Origin: Bacillota bacterium | GTDB lineage: Bacteria; Armatimonadota; HRBIN16 | Length of the DNA stretch: 64,000 nt | Direction of reading: 5' to 3' | NCBI GenBank assembly: GCA_023511455.1 | Contig: JAIMBJ010000006.1 | Coordinates: forward strand, 62,001-126,000 | In this document: piece after piece, positions 16,784 to 26,285 of the stretch | Layout: each line of letters opens with the position of its first letter | How positions within the stretch are numbered: the first letter of the stretch is position 1 | Notes under the pieces: model-generated | What the model saw: only the letters and a program-made list of their open reading frames with translations | Told to the model about the DNA's origin: nothing | Database searches by the model: none | Translations under genes and position numbers: made by a program

Positions 16784-17971
16784 TTGAGAGCAAGTGCGTC
16801 CACAACTACTGCGATTATTCCAGCACGTGGAGGTTCTAAAGGCATCACGCGTAAGAACCTCCAGCCGGTGGGAGGAGTGCCACTCATTGGGCGGGCGGTA
16901 CTGGCGGCGCGGGGGAGTCGGCACGTGCAAGGAGTTTTTGTCTCTACAGACGATGCGGAGATCGCAGAGGTGGCGAAGCAATACGGTGCGGAGGTCATCC
17001 GACGACCTGCCGAACTGGCTACCGATACCGCCAGCTCGGAATCTGCACTGCTTCATGCACTCCAATATTTGCGCGAAGAGCGTGCGCTACAGATAGACTT
17101 GCTGGTATTCATCCAGTGCACCTCTCCCTTCATCGAGTCAAAGGATGTCGATGCGATGATAGAGAAGTTGGAAAGGGAGGGAGGCGATTGTATCTTCACG
17201 GTCACGCGTTTCTACGGCTTCGTATGGAAAGCGGATAGCCAGCTAGGAGCGGTCGGTGTGAATCACGATCGTCGTGTACGCCTGCGTCGACAAGAGAGGG
17301 AGCCAGAATTCCTGGAAACAGGCGCGGTGTACATTGTGCGAGCGGATGGCTTTCTCCAGTATCGACATCGTTTCTTCGGCAAAGTGTTGATGTATGAGGT
17401 TCCCACGGAGCGCAGTCTGGAAATCGACGAACCGGCGGATCTACTTCTCGCGAATATGCTTTGGCACAGGATGCGGTGGGAAGAACAGCTGCGCTTGCTT
17501 CCTGAGAAGGTCGAAGCGATTGTGATGGATTTCGACGGCGTGTTCACGGACAACAGGGTACTGGTGCTGCAAGATGGAAGTGAGGGTGTGCTTTGCAGTC
17601 GCAGTGATGGCTGGGGTATCGCGCGTTTGAAGGAGCGAGGTATCCCCATGGTGGTGATTTCCACTGAAATCAACCCGGTGGTGGAGGCGCGGTGTCGAAA
17701 GCTGGGCATCGAATGTCTCACAGGTGTTGCCGACAAGCTATCGGTGATGCGAGAGTGGCTTCAGAGGCAGGGGGTTTCTTCCGAAAATAGTGTTGTCTAC
17801 ATCGGTAATGACGTGAACGACCTGGCATGTATGCAGGCAGTAGGGTGTGCAGTGGCTCCTTCCGATGCGCATCCACAGGTGCTGGAGGTAGCAGATGTGG
17901 TGTTGCGGGCGCAAGGAGGACAGGGAGCGCTGCGAGAACTAGCGGAGATGATTTTACAACAGGGGGGTTAG
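16784..17971 (+). CDS. CMP-nonulosonate synthetase fused to a HAD phosphatase (NeuA-KdsC-like)
   Basis: A 395-residue two-domain enzyme. Residues 8-230 are an acylneuraminate cytidylyltransferase: ARGGSKGITRKNLQPVGG (CTP binding), LLVFIQCTSPF, and the dimer segment ERSLEIDEPADLLLA. Residues 244-395 are a HAD phosphatase of the KdsC type: motif I DFDGVFTD (Asp249, Asp251), motif II Ser in VVISTE, motif III Lys in ADKLSVM and motif IV GNDVNDL, so it should be active. The order matches animal CMP-sialate synthetase, which also has a C-terminal HAD domain. The fusion suggests a route through a nonulosonate 9-phosphate. The start is TTG at 16784 with GAGG 9 bp upstream. NeuB follows after 33 bp. 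Confidence 0.9.
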   Translation: MRASASTTTAIIPARGGSKGITRKNLQPVGGVPLIGRAVLAARGSRHVQGVFVSTDDAEIAEVAKQYGAEVIRRPAELATDTASSESALLHALQYLREERALQIDLLVFIQCTSPFIESKDVDAMIEKLEREGGDCIFTVTRFYGFVWKADSQLGAVGVNHDRRVRLRRQEREPEFLETGAVYIVRADGFLQYRHRFFGKVLMYEVPTERSLEIDEPADLLLANMLWHRMRWEEQLRLLPEKVEAIVMDFDGVFTDNRVLVLQDGSEGVLCSRSDGWGIARLKERGIPMVVISTEINPVVEARCRKLGIECLTGVADKLSVMREWLQRQGVSSENSVVYIGNDVNDLACMQAVGCAVAPSDAHPQVLEVADVVLRAQGGQGALRELAEMILQQGG

Positions 17972-18004
17972 GTCACTCACAGCACTATTTAGGAGGTGAA
18001 GCAG

Positions 18005-18886
18005 ATGGCGCAAACAGTGCGTATTGGAGACAGACTGGTAGGCGAAGGACAGCCGGTATATATCGTGGCGGAGATAGGTATCAACCACAACGGCGATGTG
18101 GATATCGCGAAGCGGCTGATTGACGCCGCGAAGCTGGCGGGATGCGATGCGGTGAAGTTTCAGAAGCGTACGCCGGAACTGTGCGTACCTCCCGAGCAGC
18201 GTAATATTTCCCGTGAGACCCCATGGGGGCTGATTACCTACATGGAGTACCGCTATAAGGTGGAGTTTGGCTACGAGCAGTATGCCGAAATAGATCGATA
18301 CTGCAAGCAGCAAGGTATCACGTGGTTTGCATCGTGCTGGGATATTCCCTCTGTGGATTTCATAGAGCGGTTCGACCCGCCCTGCTACAAGGTGGCTTCC
18401 GCATCGTTAACAGATGATGAACTGTTATTGCGATTGAACGCTACTGGCAAGCCCATTCTGCTTTCTACGGGCATGTCTACAATGGACGAAATCCGCCATG
18501 CGGTGTCGCTTTTAGACCACGATTGCCTGATTATCATGCACAGCACCAGCACCTATCCCTGTCCACCCAGCGAGCTGAACCTGCGCATGATTCAGACGTT
18601 GAAACAAGAGTTTGGTCTGCCCGTGGGTTACTCTGGACACGAAGTTGGTTTGCAGACTACCTATGCGGCGGTGGTGTTGGGGGCATGTGTGGTGGAGCGT
18701 CATATCACTCTCGACCGCGCCATGTGGGGTAGCGACCAGGCAGCTTCAGTAGAGCCGGGCGGTCTCATGCGTCTGGTGCGCGACATCCGCGTGATTGAGC
18801 AAGCGCTGGGGGACGGCATCAAGCGAGTGTACGAGAGTGAACTGGCGGCACGTGCCAAATTGCGGCGTGTGCCTTCGGCGGAGTAG
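18005..18886 (+). CDS. N-acetylneuraminate/nonulosonate synthase family protein without SAF domain (NeuB-like)
   Basis: A 293-residue TIM-barrel enzyme that would condense phosphoenolpyruvate with a C6 sugar or sugar phosphate to give a C9 acid. The NeuB blocks are present: VYIVAEIGINHNGD, AGCDAVKFQKR, TWFASCWDIPSVDF, YKVASASLTDDELL, LLSTGMSTMDEI, VGYSGHEVG and the metal site VERHITLD. The family usually has about 345 residues with a C-terminal antifreeze-like SAF domain; this protein stops after the barrel. I start at the ATG at 18005, 7 bp after AGGAGGT; a GTG at 17996 lies inside that site. Sialic, legionaminic, pseudaminic or KDN-type products cannot be told apart by eye. Confidence 0.9.
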   Translation: MAQTVRIGDRLVGEGQPVYIVAEIGINHNGDVDIAKRLIDAAKLAGCDAVKFQKRTPELCVPPEQRNISRETPWGLITYMEYRYKVEFGYEQYAEIDRYCKQQGITWFASCWDIPSVDFIERFDPPCYKVASASLTDDELLLRLNATGKPILLSTGMSTMDEIRHAVSLLDHDCLIIMHSTSTYPCPPSELNLRMIQTLKQEFGLPVGYSGHEVGLQTTYAAVVLGACVVERHITLDRAMWGSDQAASVEPGGLMRLVRDIRVIEQALGDGIKRVYESELAARAKLRRVPSAE

Positions 18887-18895
18887 GTGAGGACA

Positions 18896-20356
18896 ATGGT
18901 TGAGGCGGTGAAGCGAAAGAACCTGCCGGAGACTATCGTTTATGGAGAGGGTGCGACGGCTCGCAAAACAGAGCAGGCGCGCGTCAAGATATGGTCATCG
19001 CCACGGCGTTACGACTGGGTGCAGTATTTAGACGCCGTGCGTGTTTGTTATCAGGCAGGGGGCAGCTGGGCGCAGACACCTTATCGCTACTATCTGCACA
19101 GCATTTCGCCTCTTGTACATCGGTGGCTAAAGAGTCATGCACCGGATGTGCCGAAGCAACGGTTTGACTGGTTGGTTTACGGAGAGGCGGAGCGCGCGAC
19201 AGAGATTGCGATGATGAAAAGGCTGGTAACTGCCCTGCTCAAACGGGGAGAGCGGGTCGGTTATCTGGTCGCATTCGGCAGCCGAGAACATCAAGAAATC
19301 GTGCCACTCGCTGAAGGTTCCGAAGGACGTCTGACGCTGATCGACCTTTACGAAGGGCTTCATGGTAAACGCCGCTATCTGTCTGCCAGTGCGGCACCGC
19401 AGGCGTGGCGAGACTTTTGCGACATCAACGACCTGCTTGGCGCAGAGCTGGCGATACCGGGGCGCACGTTTTCCCTGTTTCTGGGGGGCATGGCAAAGCG
19501 GCTGCTGTGGGAGCGTTTGCGCCCGTTGGTGGATTACGACCGTCTCATCGTTCGCAATCATTTCGGGTCGCTGGACTCGGTGATTGCGCTAGATGGCTTG
19601 TTACAGGGGAAACCAGTGGTTACTCTGCAGCACGGGGTGATTTCTTCCTCAGGTTTCTTCCCCGTGCTGGCGGATACCGTCATTACCTTTGGGGAAGCCT
19701 CCGCCGATTTCATGAAGCAGGCGGATACCCAGTTTGGCAAGGTGACAGGTACTCTTCCCTTCGCACGCCGTTACGTCCCTGCCGGGTCACTGTTTGATGA
19801 GATTGCGGATGTGGGAGACACTTTCGCCTATCGCACGTTGCTGGTGATAGATCAGGACAACATGGCAGCCCGCCGCTTCTACGGATTGTACGAGGCGATA
19901 GAGGCATTGCATCAGGTGATAAGGGATTGTGCGACCCAGCTGGAAGCTGTCAGGGTCATATATCGCCTTCACCCTTCTGCTCGAAAACCGGCGGAGTGGG
20001 TACAGTCTATCCGGAGGGAAGGCGGAAATGTAGAAGTTTCGCAAGGCGTTTCCTTGCTGAGAGATATCGCACGCTCTACCATTGCCATCGGTTTGTTTAG
20101 CGGAGCATTGACCGTCGGTGCTGCCTGTGGAGTGCCCACTATATTTCTCTGGAAAAAAGGCTGGTTTTACACGCCCGATTTGGCTTGCTTTGGGGAGTGC
20201 TTTGTTTCTCCAAAAGAGGCTTTGCAACGGGTGCGGGAGGTGGTGACTAGTTCCACAGTCTACGCACAGTGGCAGAGGTGTGCGATCGCCGGTGCCGAGC
20301 AGTATTATTCTAGAAGGCAGCAAGCAGACCTGGATAGTCTGTTGGACAGTCTGTAA
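18896..20356 (+). CDS. Probable surface-carbohydrate glycosyltransferase, unclassified
   Basis: A soluble protein of about 486 residues with no family I can name. It has GT-B character: a central block with KPVVTLQHGVISSSGFFPVL followed by ADTVITFGEAS, then a second domain with VIYRLHPSARKP, and IAIGLFSGALTVGAACGVPT near the end. This H-G-V, R-x-H-P and S-x-x-x-x-x-A pattern resembles polysialyltransferase-like and CDP/CMP-sugar transferases. Its place directly after NeuA-HAD and NeuB fits a transferase that uses the CMP-nonulosonate. The start is uncertain: GTG at 18887 abuts the NeuB stop, and ATG at 18896 has GGTGAGG 3 bp before it. Confidence 0.6.
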   Translation: MVEAVKRKNLPETIVYGEGATARKTEQARVKIWSSPRRYDWVQYLDAVRVCYQAGGSWAQTPYRYYLHSISPLVHRWLKSHAPDVPKQRFDWLVYGEAERATEIAMMKRLVTALLKRGERVGYLVAFGSREHQEIVPLAEGSEGRLTLIDLYEGLHGKRRYLSASAAPQAWRDFCDINDLLGAELAIPGRTFSLFLGGMAKRLLWERLRPLVDYDRLIVRNHFGSLDSVIALDGLLQGKPVVTLQHGVISSSGFFPVLADTVITFGEASADFMKQADTQFGKVTGTLPFARRYVPAGSLFDEIADVGDTFAYRTLLVIDQDNMAARRFYGLYEAIEALHQVIRDCATQLEAVRVIYRLHPSARKPAEWVQSIRREGGNVEVSQGVSLLRDIARSTIAIGLFSGALTVGAACGVPTIFLWKKGWFYTPDLACFGECFVSPKEALQRVREVVTSSTVYAQWQRCAIAGAEQYYSRRQQADLDSLLDSL

Positions 20357-20436
20357 GGCCTGCATCTGTGCGAGGTGGATAACGGCTTATGATGAGGAAC
20401 AGTCCCCTCGGTGCTAAGAGAGCGAGGTGAGGCACG

Positions 20437-21639
20437 ATGAAGACTCCTCGGAACGTGATGCTTGCGCTGTACTTGTGGGGTGCCGTTATGCCTTTCGCGC
20501 TCGCTCAATCGCTCGATCCTGTAGTGATTTGGGCGAACCCGACGAGTGCACGCATCAAGTGCCTTAGCACGGTGCCGGGCAGGATGACGGTGGAGTATGG
20601 CACGACTCCATCGCTCGGTCAGGTATCGCCCCCAGAGTGGCGTGACCTGCCCAATACCGACGTCACCCGCCATTACGTGAATCTCATCGGCTTGCAACCC
20701 AGTACTACCTACTACTACCGGGTTCGTATCACTCCACAAGGGGGTGGTGCTGAACTCACCAGTGACGTGAGAAGTTTCAGAACGTTTCGCCGATTCTCCA
20801 AGGTACTTCCCACGGTTCGATACTGGTCATATATTATTGGGGGCGACTGGTCTGCCAACGATACCAATAAACCGTACCACGACTGGAACGCCGTCCACTT
20901 CGACGGACATACCGGTTACAACTGGGATGGTTTTTCCGCCCTTCGGCAAATGAACCCGGACACGATTTTTATTACCTACGATAACATCACGAACAACTAC
21001 GCTGGGACATGGCGTTACAACAACATGCATTGGCAGACGTGGGCGGAGGAACGCGGCATCAGTTACGAACACATTGCCCTGCATTACGCCGTGGATACGG
21101 AGGTTTCTCTACCGAAGCCTGTGGGAGATAAGCAATTCGACCACAAAGCATTTGTCTATATCGTGTCCGGTAGTTACAGGGCAACACCTCTGGACACCAG
21201 CGATTCCTACATGAGTCAGGTCCCCAATAAGGTTGGGGAGTTCATTGCTATTTCTCATTCGCTGCGGTTTGATGCGGTGTATTTCGTGGTGAAGACGCCG
21301 GCCGCCGACGGCTGGGACGGAGTGTGGGAATATTGCAACGCTGTGGATGCCAACGGCAAGCCGACCAGTTGGGCACCGCTGACCATTGTAGAAGACACCA
21401 CTGTCGTCAACGGGCAAAAGCTGGCACAGAGTGGCTACGTACGTTTCATTCCACCGAAGGAGCGTAGCGAGTGGAAACGGAGCCGTATATATAGTGCTGC
21501 TAGTGATAGAGACGAAATCTATAGCCCGCTGTTTTGGCGGCGCAATGGCGGCGCAACGAGCCGGCTTGCCGGTAGTGGCGCACGCCCGTGGGTTCGGATC
21601 CTCGCGTCGTCTGGCGAAGAGGGTCGTCCGGTATTTTGA
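20437..21639 (+). pseudogene. Secreted protein with FN3-like domain, 3' end lost
   Basis: The start has GAGGTGAGGC upstream. A signal peptide (about residues 1-22, ending ALAQ) is followed by a fibronectin type III-like domain like that of purple acid phosphatases (residues 25-115: TPSLGQVSP, LQPSTTYYYRVRI, VRSFRTF). The next part, up to GYVRFIPPKERSEWKRS, resembles residues 90-270 of the secreted protein at 23496. From about 21490 the frame runs through sequence that in another frame encodes a glycosyltransferase, so the last 50 residues are not natural and the rest of the protein is missing. The best reading is a 5' gene fragment made by a deletion. The ORF is intact, so a short secreted product is still possible. 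Confidence 0.7.
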
Positions 21640-22330
21640 CTATCACATCGCCATATCGCATGCGGTGGCGGAAAACTTGCTGAGTCACGGCATCCTGCCC
21701 GAACGGTGTGAGGTTATTTATAATCCGATTGTACCACCTTGCGCGGTTGCATCCAAATGTGTCTGTCAGAGTTTGCCCCATGTGGGAATGATAGGAATGT
21801 TACAGGAGTGGAAAGGGCAGCATGTGTTCGTGGAAGCGCTGAACCTGCTGAAACGGCGGGGGATGGTCTTTCACGCATCGATCGCGGGTACCGAGCCTTT
21901 CGGGGCGCGGGGTTACGAGCAACGTTTGCGCCAAATGGTGAAAGACTTTGGTCTGGAGGAGATGGTGTCATTTATGGGATTTGTGAGCAAGCCTTATGAT
22001 TATTTAGCGCAGCTGGACGTGGCGGTGCACGCGTCGATTAAACCGGAACCGCTGGGGCGGGTCGTGGTGGAGGCGATGCTGGTGGGTACAGCAGTAGTTG
22101 CGACCGACGGCGGCGGCATCCCGGAGTTTGTGGAGCACGAACAGACAGGACTTCTGGTGCCGATGGGCGATGCGGAGTTGATGGCGCAGGCGATCGAACG
22201 GCTGATTCGGGATCTCGAATTACGCCAGCGGCTATCCGCCGCAGCGCAACGGCGCGCCCGCGAGATGTTCGACCCCGCCAGGCACGCGTTTGAGGTGAGG
22301 AGGGTGTATCAGAGCCTCATCCGTCGGTAA
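21431..22330 (+). pseudogene. GT4 glycosyltransferase lacking its N-terminal part
   Basis: From about 21500 this frame reads as a clear GT4 enzyme: MAAQRAGLPVVAHARGF, YFDYHIAISHAVAENL, VGMIGMLQEWKGQHVFVEAL, and the C-terminal donor site KPEPLGRVVVEAMLVGTAVV followed by ATDGGGIPEFVE. It lacks the usual first 80-90 residues, including the N-terminal GG/acceptor region. The formal ATG at 21431 has no ribosome site and lies inside the preceding secreted-protein gene in another frame. I therefore call it a 3' remnant joined to that gene by a deletion. The C-terminal half is undamaged, which suggests that the event is recent. Confidence 0.72.
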
Positions 22331-22369
22331 AATATGGAACAAACAGATGGATGAAAGTGGGAGATGGGG

Positions 22370-23482
22370 ATGGCTACGCAACCCAAATACAGAGTGGAAC
22401 TCTTTTGGGACCTGGATATGGATGTGCATCGCACCTCCAAAATAGTGACTGGCCTGGTGGAACTGGCGAGGCAGCAGAAGATACTACTTGAACCGCGTGT
22501 TGGGATGACGTGCAAGGAAACGGGTCGTCCGCAGGGACACATTTTCGCCTGGATGGTGGCGGAGAGGCTAAGTGACCATCAACGGTTGAACATTGCTATA
22601 GACCTGCACGACCTGAGCACGCTTTTTTATGAAGAGGCACTCCGGGAGTGCGATGTGTATTTGAAGAAGAGCTTCTATCCTCCAGATGTAGAGAAATGCG
22701 CCGGGGATATGGGTCGCAAAGTCATTCCTTTTGGTTTTAATATGCCATGCAGTAGCACAAGCAGTAAGCTTCTGGTGCAGCACTGGTTGCTTCGATTGTA
22801 CTCGCGAATGTTCTTGCGCTCGCCGCAGGAGGCGCTAACACACTGGCGCCGTAAGTGGGGTTTGTATCGCACTTTTCTGGACGGTCCTACCCTGAAGGAT
22901 TTTGAGCAAACACCGGACGTCCCAGTCGAACCAAAGGTCGTTTTTCAAACAAGGGTCTGGTCCGAGAAGGAGGTGGGTCCCGATAACCACCTCGCTGTGA
23001 ACTCGCTACGAGTGGAGGTCATGCGTCGGCTACGGGCAGAGCTGGGCGACCAGTTTGTTGGTGGATTGGTGCCGACAGCGTATGCTCGGGAGCATTATCC
23101 TGATGTTCTATCATCGGCTCCTGCTCGTCGGCAAAAGTTTATCCGATGGAGTAAGCGATATCTCGTTGGAGTTTACGTGCGGGGACTGAACTACTCCTAT
23201 GGGTTTCGCTTTGCGGAGCATCTGGCGGCTTCACAATGCGTTGTGGCACATCCGGAGGGCTTCAGGAACCCGGCGCCAGTGCAACCGCAGGAAGGTGTGC
23301 ACTATCTGCCGTTCGCCACACCAGAGGAGTGTGTGAAGCAATGCAAGAGAGTTCTTGATGATACAGAGCTGGCGCAGGCGATGCGGAACGCAAACTACCA
23401 GTATTATCAACAGCAGGTCGCTCCGGCAGCCCATCTGTGGAACTGCCTGGAGCGGGGACGTGAGTATTACGCATCATTGTAA
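22370..23482 (+). CDS. Putative GT-B-like glycosyltransferase
   Basis: A 370-residue soluble protein that I cannot place in a named family. The C-terminal third looks like a glycosyltransferase donor domain: YLVGVYVRGLNYSYGFRFAE, then HLAASQCVVAHPEGF, and a terminal segment of the type LPFATPEECVKQCKRVLDD that resembles the end of GT4/GT1-like capsule enzymes. The N-terminal part has YRVELFWDLDMDVH. I use the ATG at 22370 because GGGAG lies 6 bp upstream; an ATG at 22364 is too close to it. It sits between the truncated GT4 gene and the large secreted protein in the same direction. Confidence 0.5.
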   Translation: MATQPKYRVELFWDLDMDVHRTSKIVTGLVELARQQKILLEPRVGMTCKETGRPQGHIFAWMVAERLSDHQRLNIAIDLHDLSTLFYEEALRECDVYLKKSFYPPDVEKCAGDMGRKVIPFGFNMPCSSTSSKLLVQHWLLRLYSRMFLRSPQEALTHWRRKWGLYRTFLDGPTLKDFEQTPDVPVEPKVVFQTRVWSEKEVGPDNHLAVNSLRVEVMRRLRAELGDQFVGGLVPTAYAREHYPDVLSSAPARRQKFIRWSKRYLVGVYVRGLNYSYGFRFAEHLAASQCVVAHPEGFRNPAPVQPQEGVHYLPFATPEECVKQCKRVLDDTELAQAMRNANYQYYQQQVAPAAHLWNCLERGREYYASL

Positions 23483-23495
23483 GGAGGTACCGTAC

Positions 23496-26276
23496 ATGGG
23501 AACAATCGCGTTTTTAATCACTCTGATTCTGCTGTTTGCGCTGCAGTTTCAGACTGCCAGCCAAACGTTGAAGCCGAGGAAGTACCCGTCTGCCAGAGCG
23601 GCTGCTGTACTTGTCAGCCCGGAGGCGTCTGCACCAACTGACCCGGACACGATAGCAGAGTTTATCGCGATGTATGGGGAGGCAACGGCGGCACGGGTCA
23701 CCGAGTGGGAGAGTACCCACTTCGATTATGGTGCCGGTGGGCATTGGGGTCCTACCTACAACGTGAACTCTATTGGCACGGTTTATATCTATGTGCAGAG
23801 CACGTATAATAACTTGGACTATCGGATGACGGCAACACGGCGCATGGCAATCCAGAGGAACATGGATTTCGAATCCTTCACCCTTCACTTCAAAGAGGAT
23901 ACCTACATCGATAGCAATAGAGTCGGGTTTGTTGAGACGATACTGTATGGATATATACCAGCTATTGGTTACGCAGACAATTCAGGGGTTGCCAAGGAGT
24001 CGTTCAGAGCGACTGCAGATATCTTCAGTTACAGTAACGCGGGTGGTGGGCTTTGGCTGGCTATCCCAGAGAAGATAGACACCCTGTACTTCAAATTGAG
24101 TGTTGCTGGAGACCCCGGGACGGCTGGGGAATTGATGATCGAGTACCCCAACCAGGTCGATTCCAACTTCAATATTGTAGGTTGGGGACGTATTACTCCA
24201 ATTGAGGACACCACGAATGGGTTACGTAACGATGGATACATCCGATGGATACCCCCGACGGACTGGAAATGGTGTATTCCGTATCCACCTCATTATCTTG
24301 GCGCAATCCGCCTCAGAGGAGGAGCCGGTTGTTTCATTCTCCGTATCCGGACAGTTAACTATGCTGTGTACCCCAGATTGGGGTCCCGTTCGGACGTGTC
24401 GTCGCGCAAGGTTTTGCGTGAAGTCGTCGCGTCGCACAGAACGGGTATGGTCTTGTCAGCAACCAGCAATACAGTTAGGATTTCACCAACCAATCCGATA
24501 AACTACTCTACCGATTTCTATAGAGGGATGACGATTGAGATTGTTTCGGGCGCAGGTGCTGGACAGGTTCGTAATATCACCGCATCCACCAGCAGTTCTA
24601 CTCCGACGCTAACGGTGGACCCCGCCTGGGATGTGGTTCCTAACAGTACCAGCACGTACCGGATTACGGGCAATGAAGTGTTCGTTCCGGGGTGGGACCC
24701 TGCCAACGACCGCAATGGGGATGGATATGTAGATGATACCGAATACGCCAATCGCGTCAATCCAAACGCATCCGCCCGAATGGCCTGGGAAGCCAGAGCG
24801 ACTGAAGGTTCTGGATGGGCAGACTCGAGGGCGACCTGCCGAGCTAACTTGTGGAATCCTGACTATCAGCAGATAACCTTTGAATATTACCTGAATATGT
24901 TTCAGCAGGAAGGAGTTTTGGGTTATGACAACGACGATGCTCAAGTACTTCTGAACTATAACGCCTTCTCGGTGCTGGCAGGAGGTACTCTCCTGGAGTA
25001 CAATGGGCGTGCCGGTCATGACATGGCAATGAACGAATCTTATCGGGATGCATTCCTCCAATTCCATCGGAGGATGCGCACGGAGGGAGGGGTTCAGTTC
25101 ATTAGCACGAATGTGTCCGGCCGTAACTTCTTCTTAAGTACCTTCACCTTGCCATACCTGCAGGTCTTCAATTCGTTCCGATGCGAGGCGTTAATCTGGG
25201 ATAATACTTCTCAGGGGAATCTATTAAGAACCTGGCATATTCCGGCATACGCGAGGGCGGGTATTCGTTCCACCGTCCAATGTCATCCAAACTATGGGTC
25301 GTTTCTGTCGAACTTAGGAAACACGGAAACCACGTGGAACCTCATCAAGGAGAGCCTGCTAGCCCGTTTCTATTTGCTGAATATTCCCGATATGACGTTC
25401 TTCAACCATTCGTGGCGTACCTTCGTTTATGGTAGCGGGCTGACAAGTTCAACGAGCACCTCTGAAGCGTACTACTGGAAAAGTGGTGTTCCCAAGAACT
25501 ACGCCTACCTGCCGTTCAGGATGTTATCGGTAGACATCGGTGAGCCGGCAAATATTATCCCGGAAGGATTCGTGGCAGCGAAATACTACCAGGCTGTTGC
25601 TGGACTTGGAGATTACGTGATTGTCGGAGACACCACGGGCTCCGTAATCACACTGCCTGAACAAATTGGACTACCGGCGGAGAACAGGGTGATACCGATT
25701 TACCCGACGTACATATTTTATTTGTGGCGCAGTTCAACGTCAGGCCCTGGTGGTATGCCGGTTGACGGGGTGCTGGCACGGATGTATACAAAGGGTCTGG
25801 TGGTGATTCGCTTACCAGGTATATCTCCTCCTGGTGGGTGGCTTGCCTACCATCAAAGCACGGTTCGAGTTCCTCTGCCGGGCACGTATCGTCGCGTCAA
25901 TTATGATGGCACTCTTGGCCCCCCTATCACGGAGATTACGCTGCGCGGATATGAAGGAGCTATTCTTCAGTCAACCGAAGAGCTGCCGCTTCAAACGCCG
26001 GACATACGTATTAGCATCTCGGCAGACAAGACGAACCCGAAACCGCTGGATGTGGTGACGGTGACGATTACGGCAACCAACACCGGCAACGCGGAGGCGC
26101 GGAATGTGCGGATTACGCATGACATCCCGCAGGGGGCGACGTTTGTGCGAGGGAGCCTGAAGTTGAATGGCGACACACTCCCAGATCCGACGGATACCAC
26201 GAAGATCGATGTGACGGTGACGAGTATTCCGGCGGGAGGACAGGCGGTGGTGGTGTTTCAGATGGTGATTCGGTAG
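23496..26276 (+). CDS. Large secreted multidomain protein with C-terminal DUF11 domain
   Basis: A 926-residue exported protein; AAGGAGG lies 8 bp before the ATG. A signal segment (IAFLITLILLFALQFQTA) is followed by a beta-rich module (about 90-270) related to the damaged protein at 20437. Next is a short GAGQVRNIT domain, then a Ca-binding-type loop DRNGDGYVDDTEY. Residues 430-800 look like an alpha/beta barrel of glycosidase style (EYYLNMFQQEGVLGYDND, GTLLEYNGRAGHD), but I cannot name catalytic residues. The end is a DUF11 repeat (about 835-926: KPLDVVTVTITATNTGNAEA). No PEP-CTERM, LPXTG or S-layer signal is seen. It may act on or bind the polysaccharide. Confidence 0.7.
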   Translation: MGTIAFLITLILLFALQFQTASQTLKPRKYPSARAAAVLVSPEASAPTDPDTIAEFIAMYGEATAARVTEWESTHFDYGAGGHWGPTYNVNSIGTVYIYVQSTYNNLDYRMTATRRMAIQRNMDFESFTLHFKEDTYIDSNRVGFVETILYGYIPAIGYADNSGVAKESFRATADIFSYSNAGGGLWLAIPEKIDTLYFKLSVAGDPGTAGELMIEYPNQVDSNFNIVGWGRITPIEDTTNGLRNDGYIRWIPPTDWKWCIPYPPHYLGAIRLRGGAGCFILRIRTVNYAVYPRLGSRSDVSSRKVLREVVASHRTGMVLSATSNTVRISPTNPINYSTDFYRGMTIEIVSGAGAGQVRNITASTSSSTPTLTVDPAWDVVPNSTSTYRITGNEVFVPGWDPANDRNGDGYVDDTEYANRVNPNASARMAWEARATEGSGWADSRATCRANLWNPDYQQITFEYYLNMFQQEGVLGYDNDDAQVLLNYNAFSVLAGGTLLEYNGRAGHDMAMNESYRDAFLQFHRRMRTEGGVQFISTNVSGRNFFLSTFTLPYLQVFNSFRCEALIWDNTSQGNLLRTWHIPAYARAGIRSTVQCHPNYGSFLSNLGNTETTWNLIKESLLARFYLLNIPDMTFFNHSWRTFVYGSGLTSSTSTSEAYYWKSGVPKNYAYLPFRMLSVDIGEPANIIPEGFVAAKYYQAVAGLGDYVIVGDTTGSVITLPEQIGLPAENRVIPIYPTYIFYLWRSSTSGPGGMPVDGVLARMYTKGLVVIRLPGISPPGGWLAYHQSTVRVPLPGTYRRVNYDGTLGPPITEITLRGYEGAILQSTEELPLQTPDIRISISADKTNPKPLDVVTVTITATNTGNAEARNVRITHDIPQGATFVRGSLKLNGDTLPDPTDTTKIDVTVTSIPAGGQAVVVFQMVIR

Positions 26277-26285
26277 GAGGCGAGA

